DNA of 64,000 nt from Flavobacterium sp. GTDB taxonomy: Bacteria; Bacteroidota; Bacteroidia; Flavobacteriales; Flavobacteriaceae. Shown piece after piece: positions 9,292-18,869 of this stretch (position 1 is its first letter; each line of letters starts with the position of its first letter). The notes under the pieces are model-generated. The model made no database searches. It saw only the letters and a list, made by a program, of their open reading frames with translations, and was not told the DNA's origin. The stretch lies in NCBI GenBank assembly GCA_003497625.1, contig DNNO01000020.1:203316-267315 (forward strand). The letters run 5' to 3'. The translations under genes and the position numbers were made by a program.

Positions 9292-10827
9292 ATGTTAGTA
9301 AAAGTATTCGGAAGCGCCGTTTTTGGCGTTGAAGCGACTACCATTACGGTAGAAGTAAACATCGACAAAGGAATAGGATATCACTTAGTAGGTTTGCCTG
9401 ATTCCGCTATAAAAGAGAGTAGTTATCGTATAGCTGCTGCACTAAAAAACAACGGGTACCATCTTCCCGGAAAAAAAATCACCATCAACATGGCTCCGGC
9501 CGATTTACGTAAAGAAGGTTCTGCCTATGATCTTACTTTGGCTGTTGGTATTTTAGCCGCTTCTTCCCAAATTAAATCAGAAGATATCCACAATTATGTC
9601 ATTATGGGTGAATTATCGCTCGATGGTGGATTACAACCCATAAAAGGAGCTTTATCAATTGCAATTAAAGCGAAAGAAGAAGGTTTTAAAGGGTTAATTT
9701 TACCTTTTCAAAATGTAAAAGAAGCTGCAATTGTTGACGGACTCGATGTTTATGGTGTTGAAAATGTATTGCAAGTCATTAATTTCTTTGAAGGAAAATC
9801 AGATTTGATTCCCACTACAATTGATACCAAAGAAGAATTTAATAAAACATTAGATTTTCCAGAACACGATTTTAGTGATGTCAAAGGCCAAGAAGGAATT
9901 AAACGTTGTATGGAAATTGCTGCAGCTGGTGGACATAATATCATATTAATTGGTCCGCCAGGTTCAGGAAAGACAATGTTAGCCAAACGTTTGCCTAGTA
10001 TTTTGCCACCAATGACAATGCGTGAAGCGTTGGAAACCACCAAAATTCATTCTGTTGCAGGAAAGACCAAAGATGTTGGTTTGATGGCACAACGTCCTTT
10101 TAGAAGTCCACATCATACTGCGAGTTCAGTTTCTTTAGTTGGAGGTGGAAGTTATCCGCAACCGGGTGAAATATCATTGGCACACAATGGTGTATTATTT
10201 TTAGATGAATTACCCGAATTTAAACGAGAAGTTTTAGAAGTCATGCGACAACCATTAGAAGACAGGGAAGTGACGATTTCTAGAGCGAAATTTACAATTA
10301 CCTATCCATCTTCGTTTATGTTGGTGGCTAGTATGAATCCGAGTCCAGGAGGTTATTTTAATGATCCGAATGCGCCTGTAAGTTCGTCTCCAATGGAAAT
10401 GCAACGGTATTTAAGTAAGATTTCGGGACCTTTATTGGATAGAATTGATATTCACATTGAAGTTACGCCTGTTCCGTTTGAAAAACTAACTGAAACTCGA
10501 AAAGCAGAAAGTAGTGTAGCGATTAGAGAGAGAGTGACCAAAGCAAGAGAAATTCAATCGCAACGATTTGAAAACTATGAATATATTCATTACAATGCGC
10601 AAATGAGTAGTAAATTAATTCGTGAGTTTTGCGCTTTAGATGAGGTTTCGTTACAACTACTAAAAACAGCTATGGAACGTTTGAATTTATCCGCTAGAGC
10701 ATATGATAGAATTTTAAAAGTTTCAAGAACTATTGCCGATTTAGAGAATTCTGAGTCTATTCAATCACATCATATCGCGGAAGCGATTCAGTATCGTAGT
10801 TTGGATAGGGAAGGATGGTTAGGCTAG
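9292..10827 (+). CDS. comM: YifB/ComM family Mg chelatase-like AAA+ ATPase
   Basis: Hexameric AAA+ helicase; ComM promotes branch migration when incoming single-stranded DNA is integrated during transformation. The N-terminal ChlI-type domain (about 1-170) contains '[10 protein letters not shown]' and the block '[17 protein letters not shown]'. The ATPase domain has Walker A GPPGSGKT (about residue 222), Walker [13 protein letters not shown] and the sensor region '[11 protein letters not shown]'. The C-terminal Mg_chelatase_C segment ends 'YRSLDREGW'. 511 aa is full length. It stands alone and is closed by a strong inverted repeat shared with the convergent gene. Confidence 0.95.
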   Translation: MLVKVFGSAVFGVEATTITVEVNIDKGIGYHLVGLPDSAIKESSYRIAAALKNNGYHLPGKKITINMAPADLRKEGSAYDLTLAVGILAASSQIKSEDIHNYVIMGELSLDGGLQPIKGALSIAIKAKEEGFKGLILPFQNVKEAAIVDGLDVYGVENVLQVINFFEGKSDLIPTTIDTKEEFNKTLDFPEHDFSDVKGQEGIKRCMEIAAAGGHNIILIGPPGSGKTMLAKRLPSILPPMTMREALETTKIHSVAGKTKDVGLMAQRPFRSPHHTASSVSLVGGGSYPQPGEISLAHNGVLFLDELPEFKREVLEVMRQPLEDREVTISRAKFTITYPSSFMLVASMNPSPGGYFNDPNAPVSSSPMEMQRYLSKISGPLLDRIDIHIEVTPVPFEKLTETRKAESSVAIRERVTKAREIQSQRFENYEYIHYNAQMSSKLIREFCALDEVSLQLLKTAMERLNLSARAYDRILKVSRTIADLENSESIQSHHIAEAIQYRSLDREGWLG

Positions 10828-10837
10828 TTTGAAGTTT

Positions 10838-10883
10838 AAATTATTGAATTCTTCTAGACGTAATTAGAAGAATTCAATAATTT
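10838..10883. terminator. bidirectional terminator between comM and the DUF2452 gene
   Basis: A perfect 19-bp inverted repeat (10838-10856 and 10865-10883) with an 8-nt loop sits exactly between two convergent genes; its right end overlaps the minus-strand stop codon. The arms end in A/T runs, so it can work on both strands. Confidence 0.75.
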
Positions 10884-11298
10884 AAAAGATATCTTGTTTG
10901 GAGTCTATATGAATCCATTTTTTGTTGCTATTCAGTTTAAAGGAACCAATGTGTTCTTTATTCCAGAAATCTGGATGAATTAAAGAAAGAAAATTTGAAC
11001 CGTCTTTTGCTAAGTACAGATGATAAGTTTCGCCTATTATAGGTTCAAATGAATATTTAGCATTGTATAAAATTTCATTCCATTCATATTCTTGCATTAA
11101 TTTTTCATATTCGGCTTTTAGTTCATTAAACTTACTTTCGAATTCTCTATTAACATTTCGAATACCAATATTTTTCCAATCAACAACATTATCCATTTTA
11201 ATTGCTGGCGCACCAACACTTGTAGGATAAGCTAGTACATTTGCATTGTATCCATTTTCTTCAGAAAAAACTACATTATCAGGAATTTTGCTTTTCAT
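10882..11298 (-). CDS. DUF2452 family protein
   Basis: 138-aa soluble protein with no signal peptide. The motifs 'PDNVVFSEENGYNANVLAYPTSVGAPAIK' at the start and 'IIGETYHLYLAKDGSNFLSLIHP' near the end fit my memory of DUF2452, a small family often found in marine and Bacteroidota genomes. Function unknown. It begins 2 nt after the TIGR03643 gene and is almost certainly translated from the same mRNA. Confidence 0.75.
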   Translation of the reverse strand: MKSKIPDNVVFSEENGYNANVLAYPTSVGAPAIKMDNVVDWKNIGIRNVNREFESKFNELKAEYEKLMQEYEWNEILYNAKYSFEPIIGETYHLYLAKDGSNFLSLIHPDFWNKEHIGSFKLNSNKKWIHIDSKQDIF

Positions 11299-11300
11299 TT

Positions 11301-11591
11301 TTATCTTTTAGAAATTTTATTGTTAGTTATGGCTCTTTGAAGTTTGCATTTGAATCTATCAATGCCTTCAACTCGTTTGGCTAAATGTTTCGTTTTGCAA
11401 TTTTCAACTCTTTTTCTCCATAGTTTATAGCTACTGAATTTGAGTTCTTTTTTCATTAACGCTTTTACATCAGCTTCACTCAGACCAAATTGAAATTTTA
11501 TTGCATCAAACGGAGTTCTGTCTTCCCAAGCCATTTCAATTATTCTGTCAATTTCAATATCTGTGAAGTCTTTTTTTGACGAAACATTCAT
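11301..11591 (-). CDS. TIGR03643 (DUF2805) family protein
   Basis: A 96-aa basic protein. It opens with 'DIEIDRIIEMAWEDRTPFDAIKFQFGLSEADVKALMKKEL' followed by 'SYKLWRKRV', the highly conserved Trp/Met-rich core of this family. The first half looks like a small helix-turn-helix, so nucleic-acid binding is plausible but not shown. Members are often encoded near photolyase/cryptochrome genes in other bacteria; in this window those genes are about 35 kb away. It is 2 nt upstream of the DUF2452 gene. Confidence 0.85.
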   Translation of the reverse strand: MNVSSKKDFTDIEIDRIIEMAWEDRTPFDAIKFQFGLSEADVKALMKKELKFSSYKLWRKRVENCKTKHLAKRVEGIDRFKCKLQRAITNNKISKR

Positions 11592-11664
11592 TTTGTTTAA
11601 TATTTAATTAAAAAAGTTAAACAAAATTACAAAAAAAAATATTTTAAAAGGGAATAGATTTGAA

Positions 11665-12072
11665 TTATTTATGTTTTTTCCAATATTTTACACCATAGCT
11701 ACAAAAAATCTCTTGTTGGGATTTGATTTTCTTTGTAGCTACGATGCAAACATTATCATCATCGTCTAATGTGATTTTGGAATTATTTTTAAATTCTAAT
11801 TTAGAGAAAGCCTCCGCATCATTTGCATATTTAGCAAAACAATCCACATTCATAGAATCCAATATTGAACCGTCTAACATGTTAATGAAATAGCGGTCTT
11901 TACCTTCTGAAACTCTTTTTTTAGCTTCATTATCAGTTAAAATTTCTCCTTTAAAAAGTGAGATAATTTCATTAGGATAAATGTCAATTGCTGTATATAA
12001 ACCTTTTCCAGCATTTGCTATTTGAGAATCTTGAATGTACAAATAATCAGATTCGGGTGCTTCAATTTTCAA
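11665..12072 (-). CDS. SET-domain protein (putative protein lysine methyltransferase)
   Basis: A 135-aa protein made almost entirely of a SET fold. The opening strand is 'IANAGKGLYTAIDIYPNEIISLFKGEIL', where GxGLxA is the usual N-SET S-adenosylmethionine loop. The middle motif 'CFAKYANDAE' replaces the classic NHS/C core, and the end has 'IKSQQEIFCSYGVKYW', the catalytic Tyr region. There is no post-SET Cys cluster. SET proteins methylate lysines with SAM; bacterial ones are uncommon and their targets mostly unknown. It follows the YpfJ gene by 5 nt. Confidence 0.8.
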   Translation of the reverse strand: MKIEAPESDYLYIQDSQIANAGKGLYTAIDIYPNEIISLFKGEILTDNEAKKRVSEGKDRYFINMLDGSILDSMNVDCFAKYANDAEAFSKLEFKNNSKITLDDDDNVCIVATKKIKSQQEIFCSYGVKYWKKHK

Positions 12073-12077
12073 AATAG

Positions 12078-12932
12078 CTATAGTTCTTCAGCAAAAGTAT
12101 CGCCTAAACGGATATCGCCAGATTTAAAACCTTTCATAAACCATTTCATGCGTTGTTCTGATGAGCCATGTGTAAAAGAATCAGGAACAACATGCCCTTG
12201 CATTTTGCTTTGAATGGCATCGTCACCTACAGCATGTGCAGCACTTAAAGCTTCTTCAATGTCGCCTTCTTCTAAATATTTTTGGTTGTAATGTGCCCAT
12301 AATCCGCCATAAAAATCGGCTTGTAATTCTAAACAAACGGATAATTTATTAGCTTCGGCTTCGCTTTTAGATTGTTGTAATTGTCTTACTTTTCCTGAAG
12401 TTCCAAGAATAGTTTGTACGTGGTGACCCACTTCGTGTGCCACGACATAAGCTATAGCAAAATCGCCACCTTTAGCTCCAAAACGGGTACGAAGTTCTTC
12501 AAAAAAGGCTAAATCCATGTACACTTTTTTATCACCAGGGCAATAAAATGGTCCAGAAGCCGAACTTGCTCCACCACAAGCTGTTTCCACTGAACCTGTA
12601 AACAAGACCATTTTAGGTTGTTCGTAAGTTCCTAAATTATTATCTTCAAATATTTTGGTCCAAATATCTTCTGTATCAGCAAAAACGGTTGAAACGAATT
12701 CACCCATTTCCTTTTCTTCAGGAGTAAGTTCTCTTTGTTCTACTTGTTCTGTTTGTTGAGCGCCTTGACTTTGTTGAATGGTATCAACAAATGGTGCTGC
12801 TTCTGGGAAAAACATTTTTACAAGAAAAAATACAATTGCAATAGCTCCACCACCAGCAATTACTTTTCCACCGCCCGACATTCCTCTTCTGTCTTCTACG
12901 TTGTCACTTTGACGTCTACCTTTCCATTTCAT
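12078..12932 (-). CDS. YpfJ-type neutral zinc metallopeptidase
   Basis: 284-aa membrane-anchored protein. The short N-terminus carries the family hallmark 'KWKGRRQSDNVEDRRG', then a Gly-rich linker and one membrane helix (about 24-42). The catalytic part contains HEVGH at 166-170, the zinc-binding motif, and ends with 'TFTHGSSEQRMKWFMKGF' and 'GDTF'-type residues usual in this family. Two Cys (119 and 131) may form a disulfide, which fits a periplasmic location. The substrate is unknown. It lies in the middle of a tightly spaced minus-strand gene run. Confidence 0.9.
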   Translation of the reverse strand: MKWKGRRQSDNVEDRRGMSGGGKVIAGGGAIAIVFFLVKMFFPEAAPFVDTIQQSQGAQQTEQVEQRELTPEEKEMGEFVSTVFADTEDIWTKIFEDNNLGTYEQPKMVLFTGSVETACGGASSASGPFYCPGDKKVYMDLAFFEELRTRFGAKGGDFAIAYVVAHEVGHHVQTILGTSGKVRQLQQSKSEAEANKLSVCLELQADFYGGLWAHYNQKYLEEGDIEEALSAAHAVGDDAIQSKMQGHVVPDSFTHGSSEQRMKWFMKGFKSGDIRLGDTFAEEL

Positions 12933-12952
12933 AACTATATTTTTTTAATTAA

Positions 12953-14305
12953 TTAAAATCCGAAACGAACTCCTAAATATAAATCGGCTTGTTTTCCACT
13001 GTCGGCTAAAGCTGTAAATACACTATTTGATCCTATAAAAAATCCTGATAATCTAAATCCGATACCACTAGTAAATCCTGAAATTTCATTTGCTGCCAAT
13101 GGGGCATAAGCTTCAAACCATTTTGTGGTAAATCTTGGAATTAAAGTATATGAATTTTGAGTAGTAATAACGTCGCTTTCACTATCGTCACTTACTTTTT
13201 GATTGATGCTTCCTGTAACAAACCATTTTTTTGTTAATCTAACATCGGCATAAGCATTAATAACGGTTGGTAATTTTACTGTGTAATCTGCTGTGCTTGA
13301 TGTTGATTGAAAATAAGCCGCGTTTGCAGGATCGTTTAAGATAGCTTCAATTTCTGATAAACTTTCAGCATTTTCAAATTGATTCAAATCTAAACTTTCA
13401 AAGTCATCCACATTTAAGATGTAGTTTTTACTTAAGTTGTTATCCGATTTAAAAGTCATTGAACCTATGTTTTTAATTGAAAGTCCAGTATTTAATCTAT
13501 AGCTGTTTGCATCATTTTCATCTTTCCAACGGTAATTAACTGCAATATCCGTTGCAAACCCGTTAATTCCTTGAGAGAAAAATTCGTTATAGTTTCCTTG
13601 GTCGTTATAATCATCCGCTAAAACTCCGGCGTAAGCAATATTAATGTTTGCAGAAGCATCAACCAATGAAATATCTCCAAAATTATTTACAATCGTACCG
13701 TTTAAATTATCTGCAGAAAAGTTTGCATAAGCTCCTGGAAACAATAAACGTAAATTAGCTCCGACATTCAATTTATGTTTAGGTAAATCGATTAAGTTTC
13801 TAGCAATTGTAAAATCAATTTCTCCCCAAGTGGTGGCATTTAATCTTTGATTATCGTTTGAAGAAATCATTGTTTGAGAAAAAATATCACTTAATTCGCC
13901 ATTCTGAATAGCATCTCCTAATTTTGAATCTACATTAATAGCATTTGCTTTTATGTTAGCTATTGAAGTAATTCCGAAACCCCATTTTTGGTATTTGAAA
14001 GCAAATGAAGGACCAAGAATTTGAGCATCTAATCTTAAATTAACTGCTTCATCGCCTTCAAAAATTTTATCTTCTAAGTTGTCTCCGCTAACTAAATCAC
14101 TAAATGTTAGTTTGTTATTAGCCATTCCTAAAGAGAAATTGAAAAGATTTGCTTCGTATTTAGTATTCATATTAACTAATTCGGCAGGATTGTTATTTGC
14201 ATTTAACAAACCACCTCTTTTAGATGTTGAAATTCCACTAAAATGTTCTTGAGAATAGGAGTAACAAGCCGTAATTAATGTTAGAGAAAGAAATAAATTT
14301 TTCAT
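12953..14305 (-). CDS. DUF5723 family outer-membrane protein
   Basis: I take ATG 14305 as the start because it gives a standard signal peptide (MKNLFLSLTLITACYSYSQ); a start at 14359 would overlap the upstream gene. The mature protein is rich in alternating polar and aromatic residues typical of beta-barrels. It opens with 'STSKRGGLLNANNNPAELVNMNTKYEANLF' and ends with a barrel-closing aromatic residue ('LYLGVRFGF'). It matches the DUF5723/PorP-like barrel proteins of Bacteroidota. Probably an outer-membrane channel or secretion-associated barrel; no cargo can be assigned. Confidence 0.75.
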   Translation of the reverse strand: MKNLFLSLTLITACYSYSQEHFSGISTSKRGGLLNANNNPAELVNMNTKYEANLFNFSLGMANNKLTFSDLVSGDNLEDKIFEGDEAVNLRLDAQILGPSFAFKYQKWGFGITSIANIKANAINVDSKLGDAIQNGELSDIFSQTMISSNDNQRLNATTWGEIDFTIARNLIDLPKHKLNVGANLRLLFPGAYANFSADNLNGTIVNNFGDISLVDASANINIAYAGVLADDYNDQGNYNEFFSQGINGFATDIAVNYRWKDENDANSYRLNTGLSIKNIGSMTFKSDNNLSKNYILNVDDFESLDLNQFENAESLSEIEAILNDPANAAYFQSTSSTADYTVKLPTVINAYADVRLTKKWFVTGSINQKVSDDSESDVITTQNSYTLIPRFTTKWFEAYAPLAANEISGFTSGIGFRLSGFFIGSNSVFTALADSGKQADLYLGVRFGF

Positions 14306-14318
14306 AGATTTTAAATAA

Positions 14319-15014
14319 TTAAAGTGTGTTCCAAATGCTATCTTTTGGTGTTGTTGCATTAAAAGTAATAATTTCTTTTGAAACAGGATGCGTTAGTATT
14401 AATTTTCTCGCATGTAAATGAATACCACCATCTGGATTACTTCGGTCAAAACCATATTTTAAATCGCCTTTGATGGGGCAACCTATGGCTTGTAGTTGTG
14501 CTCTAATTTGATGATGTCTTCCTGTGTGTAAATCAATCTCTAAAACAAAATAATTATCTAATTTTTTAATAATTTGATAACTTAAACTGGCTTTTTTGCT
14601 CTCGGGAACTTCTTTTAAATGTGCTTTTGAAGTATTATTTTTAGTATTTCGTTTTAAGAAATGAACTAAAGTATCTTTTTCTTTTGGAGGACAATTTTTA
14701 ACGACTGCCCAATATGTTTTTTGAGTTTCTCTGTTCTTAAACGTTTCGTTTAAACGTGTTAGTGCTTTTGACGTTTTTGCAAAGACAACAATTCCAGTGG
14801 TAGGTCTGTCTAAACGATGCACAACACCTAAAAAAACATCTCCAGGTTTATTGTGTTTTTCCTTGATGTATTCTTTTACCACATCAGAAAGTGGTTTATC
14901 TCCTGTTTTATCTCCCTGAACGATATCGCCTACACGTTTATTGATGACAATAATATGATTGTCTTCGTGAAGGATTTGAAGATTATCTTTTGTAGAAATT
15001 TCTTTAGTAGACAC
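14319..15014 (-). CDS. RluA family RNA pseudouridine synthase
   Basis: Isomerises uridine to pseudouridine in rRNA or tRNA. The signature HRLDRPTTGIVVFAK carries the catalytic Asp at residue 69. 'GRHHQIRAQL' and 'HLHARKL' are the other conserved blocks. At 231 aa it lacks the N-terminal S4 domain present in RluC/RluD, so it resembles the short RluA/TruC class. The target nucleotide cannot be read from sequence. It begins 2 nt after panB. Confidence 0.9.
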   Translation of the reverse strand: MSTKEISTKDNLQILHEDNHIIVINKRVGDIVQGDKTGDKPLSDVVKEYIKEKHNKPGDVFLGVVHRLDRPTTGIVVFAKTSKALTRLNETFKNRETQKTYWAVVKNCPPKEKDTLVHFLKRNTKNNTSKAHLKEVPESKKASLSYQIIKKLDNYFVLEIDLHTGRHHQIRAQLQAIGCPIKGDLKYGFDRSNPDGGIHLHARKLILTHPVSKEIITFNATTPKDSIWNTL

Positions 15015-15016
15015 AA

Positions 15017-15835
15017 TTAATATTGTTCGTTTGCATTTGGAAAATCTTTCGATTTTACATCCGTAACATATTGCCCAATGGCTTTTGTCATTTGATCGTA
15101 TAAATCTAAATAACGGCGTAAGAATCTTGGACTAAATTCGTTATTCATGCCTAACATGTCGTGAATTACCAAAACTTGTCCGTCAACGCCACCACCAGCA
15201 CCAATTCCAATTACAGGAATCGAAATACTTTTAGCCACTTTTTCTGCCAAGGCTGCAGGGATTTTTTCTAAAACTAAGGCGAAGCAACCTAATTTTTCAA
15301 GCATTTTTGCATCTTCCAATAATTTTTCGGCTTCAGCGTCTTCTTTGGCTCTAACGGTGTACGTTCCGAATTTATAAATAGATTGTGGTGTTAAACCTAA
15401 ATGTCCCATAACAGGAATTCCAGCATTTAATATTTTTTTGATAGAATCTTTAATTTCACTTCCACCTTCTAATTTTACGGCATGTCCGCCAGATTCTTTC
15501 ATAATTCTGATGGATGAACGTAACGCTTCTTTAGAATCGGATTGGTAACTTCCGAAAGGTAAATCAACTACAACCAAAGCTCTTTCACAAGCACGTACAA
15601 CACTTGATGCGTGATAAATCATTTGGTCCAGTGTAATAGGAAGTGTAGTTTCATGTCCCGCCATAACATTACTTGCTGAATCACCAACTAAAATAACATC
15701 AACTCCAGCTGAATCAACAATTTTTGCCATTGTAAAATCATATGAAGTTAACATAGAGATTTTTTCTCCATTTTCTTTCATTTCAATTAGTGTTTTTGTT
15801 GTGATTCTTTTGTAATCTTTCTTCGCTACTGACAT
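15017..15835 (-). CDS. panB: 3-methyl-2-oxobutanoate hydroxymethyltransferase
   Basis: First committed step of pantothenate (CoA precursor) synthesis: adds a hydroxymethyl group from methylenetetrahydrofolate to 2-oxoisovalerate to give ketopantoate. It has the family blocks '[17 protein letters not shown]', '[21 protein letters not shown]' (metal-binding Asp), '[10 protein letters not shown]', 'VKLEGG', '[11 protein letters not shown]' and '[21 protein letters not shown]'. 272 aa is normal. It heads the seven-gene minus run. A TACCTTTG element (15863-15856 on the minus strand) upstream could be its -7 box. Confidence 0.97.
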   Translation of the reverse strand: MSVAKKDYKRITTKTLIEMKENGEKISMLTSYDFTMAKIVDSAGVDVILVGDSASNVMAGHETTLPITLDQMIYHASSVVRACERALVVVDLPFGSYQSDSKEALRSSIRIMKESGGHAVKLEGGSEIKDSIKKILNAGIPVMGHLGLTPQSIYKFGTYTVRAKEDAEAEKLLEDAKMLEKLGCFALVLEKIPAALAEKVAKSISIPVIGIGAGGGVDGQVLVIHDMLGMNNEFSPRFLRRYLDLYDQMTKAIGQYVTDVKSKDFPNANEQY

Positions 15836-15965
15836 GTTTTATCGTATTTGAAACACAAAGGTAATAAATGTTACTTTCTTTTTACGGCACTTGAAAAATA
15901 TTTATCAAATATTAAATTAATGTTAAATTAATGTTTTAATTTAGTGCCGTTTTAAAAATAAAAAA

Positions 15966-17252
15966 ATGATCCCTATATTACTATTCGTTGCAATTCTTGG
16001 CTATTTATCAGTTATTTTAGAGTCTCCTATCCGAATCAATAAGACAATTACTGCTTTGCTTACCGGAACCATTTGTTGGGTGGTTATCGCTATTTTTAGT
16101 CACGATGATCAACATTTAGTAACCGAAAAGTTAATGGAATATTTTGGTGAAATTTCAGGCTTACTTATTTTTTTAATGGGTGCCATGACAATTGTTGAAC
16201 TGATTGATATTCACAAAGGTTTTACCGTAATTACCAGTAGAATTAGAACGACATCGGTGTTGAGATTATTATGGATTGTTGCTTTTATAACCTTTATTCT
16301 TTCTGCTTTATTAGATAATTTGGCAACAGCTATCATTATGGTTACGCTTTTAAGAAAGTTAATGCCAAAAGGAGAAATCAGAATGATATTAACTGGAATT
16401 GTAGTAATAGCAGCTAATGCGGGAGGAGCTTTCAGTCCAATTGGAGACGTTACCACAACTTTACTATGGATTGGAGGTCAAGTAAGTTCGTTTGGAATTG
16501 TGAAAGCGTTATTTTTACCTTCAGTTATGGTATTATTAGTGCCAACAATTATTGCAAGTTTCAGAATGCGAGGTTTTGCGGTATTAAGAGCTCAAGTGTC
16601 AATGGCTCAAGTGCGTCAGGAAGAAAAAATGAGAGGTAGTATGAGTGTTTTTATTGCGGGTGTTTTAGGTTTAGTAATGGTTCCAGTTATTAAAACCTTA
16701 ACAGGATTGCCTCCGTTTATTGGTGTTTTAATCTCATTATCAATGGTTTCATTGGTTTCAATTATGTACCACAGAAATAAAACACAGGACGAAAAAGATA
16801 AATTTTCAGTAGCTTATGCCTTGACTAAAGTAGATATTAGTTCTATTTTATATTTCATGGGAATTTTATTAATGGTCTTTGCTTTGCAAGAAGTAGGTGT
16901 TTTGAGAGAAATGGCAGATTTTTTAATTAAAACTTTACCAAATACAGATGCCATGATTATTGCAATTGGTGTTTTATCATCAATTGTAGATAACGGAAGT
17001 TTAGTGGCTGCTACACAAGGAATGTTCTCATTAGTAGAATATCCAATGGATCATACGTTATGGGAATTTATCGCTTTATGTGCTGGAACAGGTGGAAGTA
17101 TGTTAGTAATTGGTTCTGCAGCAGGTATCGCGGTCATGGAGAAAGAAAAAATCACTTTCATGTGGTATTTAAAGAAGATAACACCTTTAGCTATCGCAGG
17201 TTATATTGCCGGAATTGTAACATATTTAGTTCAGGTGTTACTAATGCATTAA
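15966..17252 (+). CDS. nhaD: NhaD-type Na+/H+ antiporter
   Basis: 428-aa polytopic membrane protein of the ion-transporter superfamily. The motif 'SALLDNLATAIIMVTLL' and the half-site 'AANAGGAFSPIGDVTTTLLWIGGQ' are characteristic of NhaD, and the second repeat has 'SSIVDNGSLVAATQGM' and 'CAGTGGSMLVIGSAAGIAVM'. NhaD exports Na+ or Li+ in exchange for protons. It is followed at 15 nt by the NTF2-like gene and then by the potassium cluster, so this part of the chromosome is devoted to monovalent cation homeostasis. Confidence 0.92.
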   Translation: MIPILLFVAILGYLSVILESPIRINKTITALLTGTICWVVIAIFSHDDQHLVTEKLMEYFGEISGLLIFLMGAMTIVELIDIHKGFTVITSRIRTTSVLRLLWIVAFITFILSALLDNLATAIIMVTLLRKLMPKGEIRMILTGIVVIAANAGGAFSPIGDVTTTLLWIGGQVSSFGIVKALFLPSVMVLLVPTIIASFRMRGFAVLRAQVSMAQVRQEEKMRGSMSVFIAGVLGLVMVPVIKTLTGLPPFIGVLISLSMVSLVSIMYHRNKTQDEKDKFSVAYALTKVDISSILYFMGILLMVFALQEVGVLREMADFLIKTLPNTDAMIIAIGVLSSIVDNGSLVAATQGMFSLVEYPMDHTLWEFIALCAGTGGSMLVIGSAAGIAVMEKEKITFMWYLKKITPLAIAGYIAGIVTYLVQVLLMH

Positions 17253-17267
17253 CCAAATAATTTTGCA

Positions 17268-17708
17268 ATGAAGAAACTACTTATTATCGCAACAGTTTTA
17301 GTATCAAACTTATTCTTTGCTCAAGAAAAAACTCCTAAAGCAATTGTGGAAGACTTTTTTATTGCATTTCATGCAAAAGACACTCTTGCTTTAAGAGAAT
17401 TATGTCATCCAGAAATTGTATTGCGAACAGTTGCCAATACTAAAGAAGGAAACAAATTGAAAGATGATAAATTTGATGAATTTTTAAATTCAATAGCCAC
17501 TATTCCAGCTAATTTGAAGATTTTTGAAAAACTAATTGACTACAAAGTAGAAATTGATGGCAACTTAGCCCATGTTTGGACACCGTATGAGTTTTATGTA
17601 AATGATAAGCTAAGTCACATTGGTGCAAACGCTTTTACCTTGTATAACGACAACGGAAAATGGCAAATTATTCATTTGATTGATACTCGTAGAAAGAAAT
17701 CTTTATAA
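17268..17708 (+). CDS. secreted NTF2-like (SnoaL/DUF4440-type) protein
   Basis: 146 aa with an N-terminal signal peptide ending FFAQ, followed by one NTF2-like fold. The helix 'AIVEDFFIAFHAKDTLALRELCHPEIVL' and the strands 'VEIDGNLAHVWTPYEFYVNDKLSHIGANAFTLYNDNGKWQIIHLIDTRRK' are typical. Most such proteins in Bacteroidota are periplasmic and of unknown role; catalytic residues cannot be identified. It may share the nhaD transcript (15-nt gap). Confidence 0.8.
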   Translation: MKKLLIIATVLVSNLFFAQEKTPKAIVEDFFIAFHAKDTLALRELCHPEIVLRTVANTKEGNKLKDDKFDEFLNSIATIPANLKIFEKLIDYKVEIDGNLAHVWTPYEFYVNDKLSHIGANAFTLYNDNGKWQIIHLIDTRRKKSL

Positions 17709-17760
17709 AATCTTTATACTTATTAGCATTTCTTTTATACGCTATTTATAAAACCCAACT

Positions 17761-17768
17761 TATCTTTG
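17761..17768 (+). promoter_or_regulatory. -7 promoter element for the KdpD-like kinase operon
   Basis: TATCTTTG matches TAnnTTTG and lies 30 nt before the GTG start. No clear TTG -33 element was found. Confidence 0.5.
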
Positions 17769-17798
17769 CCATGTAATTCAATGGTAAAGTTTTAAAGC

Positions 17799-18869
17799 GT
17801 GTTTAGTAGAACATCAAATCCTAACAATCAATATATTTTCAGCATAATATTAGTGGTGCTGGTTTCGCTTGTTTGCTTTGCTTTTAAAGATATTATTGGC
17901 TATAAAGTTATTGCCTTTATTCTTTTGGTTACCGTTTCTTTTATAGCCATGTTTTACAGAATTGTTCCAACATTATTAGCCGCAGTTTTGAGTGCTTTAA
18001 TTTGGAATTTCTTTTTTATCAAACCATATTTTACGTTTCATATCGGAAATACTGAAGACAAATTTATGTTCTTTATGTATTTTGTAATTGCTTTAATTAA
18101 TGCTGTTTTGACGTTCAAAATCAGACAAATTGAACGAATTGCGAATGAAAAAGAGTCAAAATTAAAATCCATAAAACTCTACAACACCCTTTTAGATAGT
18201 TTATCCCACGAATTAAAAACACCTATTTCTGCCATTATTGGTTCAACCGATGCGCTTCAAAGTAATGCAATTATGACTGAAAATCAGAAAGAGAAACTAT
18301 TGGAAGAAATTTCAATTGCCTCATTACGACTGAATAATCAAGTTGAAAATTTATTGAATATGTCTCGATTAGAATCGGGTGTTATTGTTGCAAAAATGGA
18401 TTGGGTTGACGTGAATGAAATTGTGTATGAGGTAATTAGATCTCTGAAGATTAAATCGTATTCGCAAAAAATACTAGTTATTTCTACCGAAAATTTACCG
18501 CTTTTTAAATTGGATTACGGTTTAACGGAGCATGTTATTTACAATTTATTGAACAATGCCATAATTTATACGCCTGAAAAAAGCACTATAACAATCAATT
18601 TATCATATACCGAAGATACTTTGCAAATTATAATTTTAGATGAAGGAAATGGTTTTCCAGAAGATGAGATTGCTTTTGTTTTTGATAAATTTTACCGACT
18701 TAAAAATTCGAGACCAGGTGGTTCTGGTTTAGGATTATCTATTGTAAAAGGTTTCGTTGAAGCGCAAAACGGAACTGTAACTTTAGAAAATAGAGTAGAA
18801 GGTGGAGCAAAATTTGTAATCAAAATTAAAACTGAAGTTTCAAAATTTAAACCGATAGATAATGAATAA
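17799..18869 (+). CDS. kdpD: KdpD-like sensor histidine kinase, short form
   Basis: 356 aa, against about 890 for full KdpD. It begins with the DUF4118 membrane domain (four helices, about 13-105), followed by a HisKA domain with the phospho-acceptor His137 in SHELKTP and a HATPase domain with N-box 'LLNNAIIYTP', 'DEGNGFPEDEI' and 'GGSGLGLSI'. The cytoplasmic KdpD sensor and USP domains, which sense K+ and c-di-AMP in other bacteria, are absent. The start is GTG, the first possible start after an upstream in-frame stop. It overlaps the kdpE gene by 8 nt. Confidence 0.9.
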   Translation: MFSRTSNPNNQYIFSIILVVLVSLVCFAFKDIIGYKVIAFILLVTVSFIAMFYRIVPTLLAAVLSALIWNFFFIKPYFTFHIGNTEDKFMFFMYFVIALINAVLTFKIRQIERIANEKESKLKSIKLYNTLLDSLSHELKTPISAIIGSTDALQSNAIMTENQKEKLLEEISIASLRLNNQVENLLNMSRLESGVIVAKMDWVDVNEIVYEVIRSLKIKSYSQKILVISTENLPLFKLDYGLTEHVIYNLLNNAIIYTPEKSTITINLSYTEDTLQIIILDEGNGFPEDEIAFVFDKFYRLKNSRPGGSGLGLSIVKGFVEAQNGTVTLENRVEGGAKFVIKIKTEVSKFKPIDNE

